6,502 bases of DNA from an uncultured Oscillospiraceae bacterium (lineage in GTDB: Bacteria; Bacillota; Clostridia; Oscillospirales; Ruminococcaceae): positions 1-6,502 of the forward strand of contig CATXYA010000103.1 of NCBI GenBank assembly GCA_958403605.1. The letters are read 5' to 3'. Below, piece after piece: positions 1 through 6,498 of this stretch (its first letter is position 1; each line of letters starts with the position of its first letter). The translations under genes were made by a program, and so were the position numbers. The notes under the pieces are model-generated. The model ran no database searches. It worked only from the letters and a program-made list of their open reading frames with translations, and had not been told where the DNA came from.

Positions 1-1
1 A

Positions 2-3000
2 TTGAGGGAGCTTTTATGCGATCTGTTCTACTTAAAGCTGTATCTAAAATTAGAGCCATCCTCCCTGGACGAGGTAACCACCTCTGAACGGTTTATGGAG
101 CAAGTCTGGAAGGAGGTTATTTGTAACGACACCCACCGAGTTCGCAATTTGCCCGTCCGACGGCAACAACTGGCGGTTAATATGGTTTTTGAAATGTTTC
201 AACAGGAAACCGATATATACAGAAGCGGGGCTGACGATGATTCAGAGGCGCTGGAGGCGTTGGAGGAAAGCGGGGTCATCGCCGTCTATGACAATTCCCC
301 CCAGAAGTGGATGATGAGCCACGACGTCTACGAGGAGTTGATTGTAAAGCATATCCTGACGGATCGGTATCAAAGCCGTACACCAGTTGAATTTTTTTTG
401 GAAGGATTCGGAACTTCTCTACGAGCGAGAAAGCTGTATAGGATTTGGCTTGAAACGCTTTTCGCTCAAGGAGAGAAACAACCTGCGGAGTTCTTTATAT
501 CCATCATACAAGGTCCGCTGGAACAGGCTTGGAAGGACGAAACGTTGATTGCTTTGATGCAATCCGGTAGTGAGGATTCTCTCCTGATTTTGGACGCGAT
601 GATGAGTTGGGCACAGTATACACTGTTTACTCGAACCGCTTTCCTGCTGAATACGGCCTGCCGCGATGTTAATCAAGAGTTGCTGAAAAAGCTTCCCGAA
701 TTCTCTGGAAACAAATATCGTTTTACTGAGCCAGTGGGGATTGCTTGGCATACGATATTCAAATTTATTTACGATAACCGTTCTTTAATCCCGTGGACTA
801 TACAGAACCTAAATATCACCGCAGACATCTTAAAATCCTGGACGGAGAAGTACGAGGCAGGAGAAACAACTAGGCTTGCGGGAAGAATTGCCCTCTATCT
901 GAAAAGCAGATTATGGTGTGAAAGCCACTATCCACATACACTCCAAAAAGATTCACAGTTTATCACTTTGAATACTGTGATTCTGGCTGCGGCATTAGAA
1001 CTAAAGCAAGAGTTGGGCGAAATTTTTAACACTATGATTAAAGAGGGAGAATATGACCGGCACGATAAAAATTTCCTGCTTATGAAGAAAAGCCTATCCA
1101 ACATCGTTGACTGTGGCAAGGTATGTCAGGCGTTACCGTCGGAGATGATCCACTTAGCGGAGGGCTACTGGCACCGCGAAAAGGGCCGAAAATTTTATGG
1201 GCGCGATAGTATGGAGTCCTATTTTGGCCTGAGCGACGCTGTCCAATGGGAGTATAGCGCAGAGAGCGCCTATCAAACGCCGTTATACCGAATGCTATGG
1301 GTCAAGCCCATGGAAACACTTGATTTCATCCTGCGGCTGATGAACAATGCAACGGACTGCTACAAGAATTCCGATTTAAATCAGGAATATCATGAGACAT
1401 CAGAAATTGTAGTCAAGATTTCCGATAAGGAAACGATTAAGCAGGTTTGCAGCGAAAGGCTATGGAAAATGTACAGAGGTACCCATGTTGCACCTAAGTT
1501 GCTTGAAAGTGTGCTGATGGCACTGGAAAAATGGCTGTTGGATGTGATGGATCAGGTTGAGATAGAAACCGCTGCCCTATACTGCAAATATCTGCTTCGG
1601 CAATCCAGAACGGCGGCAATTACCGCTGTAGTTCTGAGTGTGGTAGCGGCGTATCCAGACAAACTCTTTGAAATCAGTTGCATCTTGCTAAAAACGAAAG
1701 AAATATTTATTTTTGATATTTCACGCTTATCAGCAGAGCGCAGCGCTGGTTTTCTCAAGGGGACATTGAGCTCAAATCAGTTGTACGATGATGAGCGGAT
1801 TCAATCGAATGCGCTCTCTTTCCGAAAGATGTTATTTGAGGATATTCTGGTCGGTTACCAGTTGAAGTTGGTTGAATTGCCAGAAGAAGTCCGTCGGGAA
1901 CGACTTAATCGGCTATACTCAGCATTTGATGAGGCTACGGTAGGAATAGATACCTGGGACGAGATCTTTCAGTACGCATATTATAGGTGCGATTTGAGAA
2001 GATGCGAGGTAAGCGAGGGGAAGATATCTCAAGGAGAGCTCCAAATTACTCTGACATCTAAAATGCCGAAAAATCTCGTCGAACGCAGCAAAGCAAATGA
2101 AAAGGAGCATGAACAGCTTTTGCGGCATACACCCTTGCTCCTCTGGGCGGACGCAAGACTTAGACATAATCAGGATGCGGCCCAAAAGTACCCGCAATTT
2201 GAATCCAGCCCTACGCCGATCATCCAAGAGGTGAAGCAAATTCTCCGGGAAGATGGTGAGGAATTTCATTTTCAGGATGTTTCCGCTGCAATCAACGCTT
2301 GTTCTGTGCTCTTGCGGGACGAGAGCGCGTCAATGAGTGAAGAGGAAACAGCCTTATGCGCGGAGATCATTCAAGCCGCTTGTTTTCGTTTCGTTGCTCA
2401 ACGTAGTCCCTATCAGTGTGGAGATGGAACCGAAGCGGCGATTCCCGCTCTAGCCAGACTGACATCTCTCAACAATCTTTCCGCAGATTGGACGAACCCC
2501 CTATTCCTGCTGTTGGCACTTGTAATGAACCCAGACAGGGAACAGGGAATTGTGTTGGATAGCGTAGCAAATATCCTTTGGGACTCAGAAAGAACCGCGG
2601 CTTGGATATTGATTCGCGCATATGCAGAGCTTGCACCGCAATTTTATGGGGAGGTCCTTCGCTATAACGGGGTGTCAACAAAGCACTTCTTTGAATACAA
2701 CAGCAAAAAAATTGAGAAACTTCTTCAAGGCAAGATATCCGATTTCAATTCAATACCGATAGGCGGGCTGAACATCAATCGACTGATTGATCTCCAACGG
2801 ATGGTTAATTCCAAGGATGATGGAACGGCTTTTGAGTTTGTTTTGAAAATTGGAGATAAGATATGGGGTACGCTGTTTGGCAAAGACGACGCAGAAAAAA
2901 TGGAGCGGCGGGATTATGAAGCAGAGTACGGATATATGCAATGGCTTGGGGACTATGTTTTGAATTTGTCCGAGGAGCAGCAGTGTGACCTGTTGGATTG

Positions 3001-3622
3001 CTTGACAGAAAAATCAAAATATGATCAGGAATTTAGCCACTTTTTGAGAGAAATCATCAGAGCTGAAGACAGAGAGCCAAGATACGCTGCGTTTTGGAGT
3101 TTTTGGAATCTGCTAAAAAATTACATCTTTTGTGAATGTGAGAAGCACAAAGAAAAAAGCAGTGCGCCAGAGGGCGAGTCGCTAATCAGTTATGGCCTTG
3201 GGAATGTTTTGGTGGAATTTCTTTTGGCCTGTGCGGATTGGAAGAAAGATGCAAAGTCGTGGCATTCTCTTCGAAAAGATTCAGCGCTCTTTTATAAATC
3301 GGTTGCAATTCAGATTGGTTATCATCCGGCTGTTTTGTATGCAATCGGAAGAGTGTTAAACACAATAGGTTCAAATGTGCTTTTTGAGGATGGGGTCGAG
3401 TTGCTGAGCGATATTGTAAACAACAATCCCGGGCTACGAGAAGTTTCCCTGCCTGTAAATACAATATATTATCTTGAAGAATATATGTATCATTATGTAA
3501 AAAAGCGGATATATTTGTTTAAATCAGATGTCCGTCGCAAACGTCAAGTTTTTAATGTTTTGGATTTCCTCGTAGACAGAGGTTCGACCTCTGGATTTCT
3601 GCTGCGGGAAGAAATCATATGA
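2..3622 (+). CDS. C-terminal part of a giant STAND/AAA-type NTPase-like protein (5'-truncated by window edge)
   Basis: The frame is open from the first bases and runs 1,206 codons to a TGA. The first codon is TTG with no visible RBS, and it reads naturally as an internal Leu (LRELLCDLFYLKLYLKLE), so the true start lies upstream. Residues 1-18 resemble the end of an NTPase helical lid (RELL..xFYLKLYL). Residues about 30-120 look like a winged helix ending in MSHDVYEELIVKHIL (residues 105-119), a pattern seen after the ATPase core of STAND-type proteins. The remaining ~1,050 residues are rich in Leu, Glu and Lys, appear mostly helical, and have no signal peptide or evident membrane segment, consistent with a cytoplasmic alpha-solenoid. 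Large STAND proteins of this layout (Avs and relatives) sense phage proteins through such C-terminal solenoids; applying that here is inference. Walker A/B motifs and any N-terminal effector would lie outside the window. Its GC is clearly lower than that of the genes to the right, suggesting transfer. I do not recognise a specific family, and another large helical ATPase is possible. Confidence 0.8.
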   Translation: MRELLCDLFYLKLYLKLEPSSLDEVTTSERFMEQVWKEVICNDTHRVRNLPVRRQQLAVNMVFEMFQQETDIYRSGADDDSEALEALEESGVIAVYDNSPQKWMMSHDVYEELIVKHILTDRYQSRTPVEFFLEGFGTSLRARKLYRIWLETLFAQGEKQPAEFFISIIQGPLEQAWKDETLIALMQSGSEDSLLILDAMMSWAQYTLFTRTAFLLNTACRDVNQELLKKLPEFSGNKYRFTEPVGIAWHTIFKFIYDNRSLIPWTIQNLNITADILKSWTEKYEAGETTRLAGRIALYLKSRLWCESHYPHTLQKDSQFITLNTVILAAALELKQELGEIFNTMIKEGEYDRHDKNFLLMKKSLSNIVDCGKVCQALPSEMIHLAEGYWHREKGRKFYGRDSMESYFGLSDAVQWEYSAESAYQTPLYRMLWVKPMETLDFILRLMNNATDCYKNSDLNQEYHETSEIVVKISDKETIKQVCSERLWKMYRGTHVAPKLLESVLMALEKWLLDVMDQVEIETAALYCKYLLRQSRTAAITAVVLSVVAAYPDKLFEISCILLKTKEIFIFDISRLSAERSAGFLKGTLSSNQLYDDERIQSNALSFRKMLFEDILVGYQLKLVELPEEVRRERLNRLYSAFDEATVGIDTWDEIFQYAYYRCDLRRCEVSEGKISQGELQITLTSKMPKNLVERSKANEKEHEQLLRHTPLLLWADARLRHNQDAAQKYPQFESSPTPIIQEVKQILREDGEEFHFQDVSAAINACSVLLRDESASMSEEETALCAEIIQAACFRFVAQRSPYQCGDGTEAAIPALARLTSLNNLSADWTNPLFLLLALVMNPDREQGIVLDSVANILWDSERTAAWILIRAYAELAPQFYGEVLRYNGVSTKHFFEYNSKKIEKLLQGKISDFNSIPIGGLNINRLIDLQRMVNSKDDGTAFEFVLKIGDKIWGTLFGKDDAEKMERRDYEAEYGYMQWLGDYVLNLSEEQQCDLLDCLTEKSKYDQEFSHFLREIIRAEDREPRYAAFWSFWNLLKNYIFCECEKHKEKSSAPEGESLISYGLGNVLVEFLLACADWKKDAKSWHSLRKDSALFYKSVAIQIGYHPAVLYAIGRVLNTIGSNVLFEDGVELLSDIVNNNPGLREVSLPVNTIYYLEEYMYHYVKKRIYLFKSDVRRKRQVFNVLDFLVDRGSTSGFLLREEII

Positions 3623-3795
3623 AAGACTTGCGCAACAGCATATTTGGGGGAAATATTTATACTTGTCTTGCAGCAATTGACATCTAGGTTAAAGCATACC
3701 CCATTGTTGGGATCAAGATTTCTTTTAATGGCAAAATTGCTAGGTACGCCGTGCTTGAGATGGTTATTCGTGCGGATATCGATTTTGCATGGTAG
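3619..3795 (+). pseudogene. Short coupled reading frame with an internal amber stop; possible gene remnant or 22-aa peptide
   Basis: An ATG at 3619 overlaps the TGA of the giant gene as ATGA, the usual arrangement for translational coupling. A GGGAAG-like purine stretch lies about 10 bp upstream. The frame encodes 22 residues (MKDLRNSIFGGNIYTCLAAI plus DI) and then meets TAG at 3685-3687. Beyond the TAG the same frame continues for 35 codons with protein-like composition (VKAYPIVGIKISFNGKIARY and onward) to a second TAG at 3793-3795, only 10 bp before the terminator hairpin. This fits the degraded start of a second operon gene, or a gene cut down by deletion. It could also be a genuine 22-residue peptide, or chance. 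Both stops are TAG, so general amber reassignment would not explain the arrangement. No family is recognised. Confidence 0.3.
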
Positions 3796-3805
3796 AGGCA
3801 TACAT

Positions 3806-3841
3806 AAAGCCGCCTGGAATCAAGCATTCCGGGCGGCTTTT
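3806..3841 (+). terminator. Rho-independent terminator after the giant gene
   Basis: A 15-bp stem pairs AAAGCCGCCTGGAAT (3806-3820) with ATTCCGGGCGGCTTT (3826-3840), with one T-G wobble and a CAAGC loop. A short TTTT tract ends at 3841. The stem begins with A's, so the complement also ends in T's and the hairpin could work in both directions. It closes the plus-strand unit 184 bp after the giant gene's stop and would also separate it from minus-strand transcription arriving from the right. Confidence 0.8.
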
Positions 3842-3850
3842 CCGTTGTAA

Positions 3851-3874
3851 GGTACACACTTAGGTACACATTAG
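3851..3874. repeat. Two tandem copies of a 12-bp repeat (GGTACACA core)
   Basis: GGTACACACTTA (3851-3862) is followed directly by GGTACACATTAG (3863-3874), sharing an exact GGTACACA core at a 12-bp period. The pair sits just beyond the terminator, at the start of the zone where base composition changes. Short direct repeats of this kind near an element end can be recombinase arm-type sites or transposase-binding sites, but two copies are too few to assign a role. Confidence 0.55.
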
Positions 3875-4020
3875 GTTTTTTCTTTCTTCAAAATGATATT
3901 AATGATGCACTCTAAACGGCGGGCGGTTTCCTCCTGCTGGCCGTCCACTCTATGCCCGCATGTCTCCCATGTGTCTATTCTTTTCTCTTTTGCTGGTTCT
4001 GTCCATTTAGCCGGAGTGTT
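3871..4020 (-). pseudogene. Start-less 3' remnant of an unidentified gene
   Basis: On the minus strand a frame ending in TAA (3871-3873) reads WTEPAKEKRIDTWETCGHRV, then DGQQEETARRLECIINIILK, then KEKT, preceded by roughly IKNTPAK. The charged, amphipathic composition with ordinary Lys/Glu/Ile use looks like a real protein C-terminus. The frame is open back to a TGA at 4072-4074 but contains no ATG, GTG or TTG. Upstream of about 4020 it runs out of frame across the DUF6514-like gene, so it cannot be translated as an independent protein. The simplest reading is the tail of a gene whose front was lost when two DNA segments were joined near 4020. The family is not recognised. The right-hand boundary is approximate, and chance coding-like sequence remains possible. 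Confidence 0.4.
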
Positions 4021-4022
4021 TT

Positions 4023-4412
4023 TTATCCAAGTGCGCCGCTTGCGGGCAAAGCGAGGGCGTCCAGCACGATGTCACGCAGATGGCACAGCGCGGCCTGTCC
4101 CTGGGTACAGGCCCCTGCCAGCCGCAGGACAAAGGCGCCGTCACAGGAAACATCGGACAGGAAGGCGACTTCCTGCCAATGCTCGGACACCGGCTGCAAT
4201 GCGCGGATGCCGAAGGAATGATAGGCACCCAGGCCGGGGGAAGAGAGCTGCTCTTCCACGGGAAGATAGAGGATCAACAGGGGTTGCCCCCCTTCACAGC
4301 GCCGCGGGCTTTGCGCCGTCCGCAGACGGAGAAAAAACAGCGAATGCCGCTTTCCGCAAACACGCCGTTGCAGACGGCCATTCGCCCGTGCCGCAGGATA
4401 GATCTTGTCCAC
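4023..4412 (-). CDS. DUF6514-like small protein, function unknown
   Basis: The gene encodes 129 residues, starting at GTG (4410-4412) with an excellent AAAGGAGG site 10 nt upstream and ending TAA at 4023-4025. The frame stays open further upstream, but that stretch crosses the RBS and an AT-rich leader, so the GTG is preferred. An ATG one base out of frame at 4413-4415 leads quickly to a stop. Residues about 63-120 match what I recall of DUF6514 proteins of Clostridia: a Y..(F/Y)GI strand (AYHSFGIRA), then V..LSDVSCD...V..LA..C, and a closing LCHLRDIVLDAL helix (residues 109-120). The DUF6514 assignment is from memory. The first ~45 residues are Arg-rich and not recognised. No signal peptide, membrane span or catalytic motif is seen, so it is probably a small cytoplasmic protein. 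It is monocistronic, and its composition matches the isomerase genes rather than the giant gene. Confidence 0.7.
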   Translation of the reverse strand: MDKIYPAARANGRLQRRVCGKRHSLFFLRLRTAQSPRRCEGGQPLLILYLPVEEQLSSPGLGAYHSFGIRALQPVSEHWQEVAFLSDVSCDGAFVLRLAGACTQGQAALCHLRDIVLDALALPASGALG

Positions 4413-4422
4413 ATGATCACAA

Positions 4423-4428
4423 CCTCCT
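4423..4428 (-). promoter_or_regulatory. Shine-Dalgarno site that fixes the GTG start of the DUF6514-like gene
   Basis: The minus strand reads AAAGGAGGTT at 4430-4421, close to a perfect anti-16S match. It lies 10 nt before the GTG at 4412. Because the frame remains open upstream, this site decides the start and argues against the longer reading. Confidence 0.85.
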
Positions 4429-4479
4429 TTGCAGGAAGTGTATCGCAGCACAATAAAAATGGGGACGAAGAAAAAGTTC

Positions 4480-4508
4480 ATCTTGTGAAAAATGACGAAA
4501 TTTGTCGA
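4480..4508 (-). promoter_or_regulatory. Candidate sigma-A-type promoter for the DUF6514-like gene
   Basis: On the minus strand TCGACA (4508-4503, 5 of 6 matches to TTGACA) and CAAGAT (4485-4480, 3 of 6 to TATAAT, keeping the A at position 2 and the final T) are separated by 17 bp. The segment is AT-rich within GC-rich DNA, and the leader would be about 60 nt long. The weak -10 makes this tentative. Confidence 0.3.
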
Positions 4509-4568
4509 TAAAATGAAGAATTTGCGGCCCGGGCGGGGAAGACGGCGAAAGGGCGCATGCATCCGGGT

Positions 4569-4617
4569 AAAAAAACAAGGGCTTGCTGTCTGCTGACCGC
4601 AGACAACAAGCCCTTGT
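4569..4617 (-). terminator. Strong rho-independent terminator of the isomerase operon
   Basis: The arms at 4575-4593 and 4599-4617 form a 19-bp stem with one C-A mismatch around a TGACC loop. On the minus strand the stem is followed by seven T's (plus-strand A's 4569-4575). It lies 46 bp beyond the stop of the 4663-5547 gene and separates the two-gene operon from the DUF6514-like gene. Confidence 0.9.
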
Positions 4618-4662
4618 GGGCGCTTCTTTGGGGAGGCCTTGTCTTGGGGGGGAGGGCGCCTC

Positions 4663-5547
4663 TTAACGGGCGCTGTCCCATTCGATGCCGTCGTACTGGT
4701 GGAACTGCTCCATGCTGATGCGCACGGATTCCAGCTCGTCCAGCCGCGTGAGATCCTGTTCCAGATAGATCATGCCGACACCCGCCCGGTTGGCCGCGTC
4801 AATATAGGACTGGATGTCCAGCACACCCGTGCCCACCTCTGCAAAGATCCCCACATGGCGCACCCTTTGGTGCAGCGCGTTGTCGATGAGTCCGTTGGGG
4901 TCCACCTTCTGGGCAAACAGATCAAGAGGCTCGCCCGCGTCCTTGGCAAAATCCTTTTGATGCAAAGAGACCAGGCGGTCCGCGTAGCGGCGGATCAATT
5001 CCACGGGATCGGCCCCGCCGCGCGCCGCCCAATAGGTGTCGAGCTGGATCTTGACCAAAGCGGGATCCGTGTTTTCATAGATCAGGTCCTCCACGGTTTT
5101 GCCGTTGAACTTTTGAAATTCGTGGAAATGGTTGTGATAATAAAACTGAAGCCCGTAGCGTTTGGCCTTTTCCGCCGCGCGGTTCAGCTTTTCACATTTT
5201 CGCAGCACATCGTCATAATCCGTATAAAAATCAGCCGAGGGGCCGACGAACGTGAGCCCCAACTCCGCCTGATATTCGAGATATTCCTCGAAATTGGGAT
5301 AATCGCAGGGGAAATAGTGGTTGCCGGTGATGGTGATGTCATGGTCGTCGATGAACTGCTTGGCCGTCTTGGCGGGGAGCTTGAGCCCGAAAGCGGTGGG
5401 GATGGAGGGCGAGCCGTCCAACGGCGCGGGTGTGGCTGCGGGAGTCTCCCAATAGCGGAAGCCGAGTGCCGCAACCTTCTCCATCGTGCCCAGCGGGTCC
5501 TGAGCCAATGCTTTTTTGACAGAATAAAGACAAAGCCCAACTTTCAT
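4663..5547 (-). CDS. Sugar phosphate isomerase/epimerase family protein (xylose isomerase-like TIM barrel)
   Basis: This 294-residue protein has the usual length of the AP-endonuclease-2/xylose-isomerase-like TIM-barrel family, whose members bind a divalent metal and isomerise, epimerise, dehydrate or cleave sugar-like substrates. Likely metal and active-site residues are E34 (RYWE, strand 2), the YYHNHFHEF motif at 136-144, D170 in QLDTYW, H196 and D199 in LHQKD, E237 in FAEVGTG, and EQD at 263-265, so the site appears complete. There is no signal peptide, so it is probably cytoplasmic. The ATG start is supported by GGGAGG 6 nt upstream. The gene is second in a two-gene operon, 39 bp after its paralog, and is followed by a strong terminator. 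The order of motifs also fits IolE-like inosose dehydratases, 3-keto-glycoside epimerases such as YcjR, and DgpC-type lyases. The substrate cannot be read from the sequence. Confidence 0.9.
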   Translation of the reverse strand: MKVGLCLYSVKKALAQDPLGTMEKVAALGFRYWETPAATPAPLDGSPSIPTAFGLKLPAKTAKQFIDDHDITITGNHYFPCDYPNFEEYLEYQAELGLTFVGPSADFYTDYDDVLRKCEKLNRAAEKAKRYGLQFYYHNHFHEFQKFNGKTVEDLIYENTDPALVKIQLDTYWAARGGADPVELIRRYADRLVSLHQKDFAKDAGEPLDLFAQKVDPNGLIDNALHQRVRHVGIFAEVGTGVLDIQSYIDAANRAGVGMIYLEQDLTRLDELESVRISMEQFHQYDGIEWDSAR

Positions 5548-5553
5548 AAAAAA

Positions 5554-5559
5554 CCTCCC
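5554..5559 (-). promoter_or_regulatory. Ribosome binding site of the 4663-5547 gene
   Basis: The minus strand reads GGGAGG followed by six T's and then the ATG at 5547, a strong site with short spacing. It lies inside the 39-bp gap between the two isomerase genes. With no room for an obvious promoter or terminator there, it supports expression of the second gene from the shared transcript. Confidence 0.8.
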
Positions 5560-5586
5560 GGCGGTTTGACGCCGTCTGTTTACAAT

Positions 5587-6498
5587 TTACAGCCGCGATT
5601 CCTCCAGCAGGCCGCCGTACCCCATGGCACGCAGATTGCGCACACTGTCTGCCAGACAGTCATAAGGATCGCGCCCGTAGGTGGCGTCCTGCTCGATGGG
5701 GTAATAGATCACCCCGGCCTCCTCGGCGGCGGCAAAGATCTCCGGCCAGTCCAGGCTGCCCGCGCCGATCTCGGCAAATTCGATGCAGCCCTGCAGGGTG
5801 GCGCGCGTCACCTGCTGGGCGGGCGGCGGCTGGATGCGGTAGTCCTTGAGATGCAGCAGGTCCACGCGCCCGGCCAGCCTGCGGATCCATTTGGCCGGGT
5901 CCTGGCCGCCGCGCTGCACCCAATGGGTGTCCAGCTCAAAGCCCAAATAGGCAGGATCAGTGTTTTCCGCCAGCAGCTCCAGGCCGAATTTGCCGTCCAG
6001 GCGCTGGAATTCATAGTGGTGGTTGTGGTGGTACAGGTGGATGCCCTCGGCCAGCAGCCGCCGCCCATATTCGTTGTAGACAGCGGCGACGCGCAGATAA
6101 CCCTCGCGGGAGTTCAGGCAGCTGCGCGGCAGCATGCCCACCCGCAGATAATCCGCGCCCAGGGCATGGCAGCGGGAGACGATTTTGGCAAAATCGCGGT
6201 CCAGCACGTCGCCGGGCTCGCCCTCCAGATAGGGCTCATAGATGGCGGTGGGGGCGATGATGTGCATGCCGTATTCCCGGCAGGCGGTCTGCATCTCCGC
6301 CAGCGTCTCGTCCGTCACGGCCACCTTGGAAAGCTCCAGATCGCGGATGCCCAGCTCCCGCACGCGGCGGAACGTCTCGTTTACACCGTAGACCGGCCAG
6401 CCGTATTCATTGGCGCCGTCCTTCAGCAGGCCCTTGGCACCGAAGCTGGTCACCTCCCGCAGCGTCATCAGCTGCAGGGCGATCTTTCCCTGCGGCAT
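5587..6498 (-). CDS. Sugar phosphate isomerase/epimerase family protein, paralog of the downstream gene
   Basis: This is a 303-residue TIM-barrel protein of the xylose isomerase-like/AP-endonuclease-2 family. Visible motifs are KIALQLMTLRE at strand 1 (residues 5-15), E55 in DLELS, YHHNHHYEF at 156-164, D190 in ELDTHW, H216 and D219 in LHLKD, E243 in FAEIGAG, and EQD at 269-271. Residues 155-219 match residues 135-199 of the downstream protein at about 34 of 65 positions by eye. It differs by an insertion of about 20 residues after strand 1 (residues about 16-38), by Thr84 where the other has His77, and by a proline-rich loop (QPPPAQQ, about 223-229) after LHLKD. These differences suggest a different substrate. 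The ATG at 6496-6498 fits the family's usual start, but only four bases remain upstream, so neither an RBS nor an upstream in-frame start can be judged. It is the first visible gene of the operon; more genes may precede it outside the window. Confidence 0.88.
   Translation of the reverse strand: MPQGKIALQLMTLREVTSFGAKGLLKDGANEYGWPVYGVNETFRRVRELGIRDLELSKVAVTDETLAEMQTACREYGMHIIAPTAIYEPYLEGEPGDVLDRDFAKIVSRCHALGADYLRVGMLPRSCLNSREGYLRVAAVYNEYGRRLLAEGIHLYHHNHHYEFQRLDGKFGLELLAENTDPAYLGFELDTHWVQRGGQDPAKWIRRLAGRVDLLHLKDYRIQPPPAQQVTRATLQGCIEFAEIGAGSLDWPEIFAAAEEAGVIYYPIEQDATYGRDPYDCLADSVRNLRAMGYGGLLEESRL

Larger units (their letters stand above)
3842..4022. other. Composition boundary; probable right end of an inserted accessory segment
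   Basis: This stretch lies between the plus-strand terminator and the convergent DUF6514-like gene. It holds the 12-bp repeats, the start-less remnant and a patchwork of composition: about 60% GC at 3901-3960, about 43% at 3961-4020, then steadily above 60%. No complete gene, tRNA or recombinase is visible. Calling it an element end is inference, because a matching left end would lie outside the window. Confidence 0.45.

Noticed and set aside
3685..3687. Amber codon reassignment (for example pyrrolysine) in the coupled frame
   Set aside because: The frame also ends in TAG at 3793-3795. No pyl genes are visible, and a simple decayed frame explains the data better.
3644..3850. Plus-strand 68-codon frame after the giant gene
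   Set aside because: It crosses the whole terminator hairpin and ends beyond it, has no RBS, and resembles no protein I recognise.
3684..3869. Minus-strand 61-codon frame starting inside the 12-bp repeat
   Set aside because: There is no RBS, it runs through the terminator hairpin, and its composition is not protein-like.
3851..3874. CRISPR-like repeat
   Set aside because: There are only two 12-bp copies with no spacers between them, which is not array architecture.
3893..4456. A 187-codon plus-strand open frame, and a further plus-strand frame at 4080-4511
   Set aside because: Both lie antisense to the DUF6514-like gene and are rich in Arg, Ala and Pro, as expected for shadow frames in GC-rich DNA. 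Neither has a good RBS, and the minus-strand gene has a near-perfect one.
4413..4562. N-terminal extension of the DUF6514-like gene to an upstream ATG at 4562
   Set aside because: It would translate through the strong RBS at 4423-4428 and the AT-rich leader. Its sequence (Phe-rich, low complexity) does not look like the start of this protein.
5184..5540. Minus-strand alternative frames inside the isomerase genes (also at 5660-5923 and 5808-6068)
   Set aside because: They are Ser/Arg/Pro-rich shadow frames wholly contained in well-supported genes with conserved catalytic motifs.
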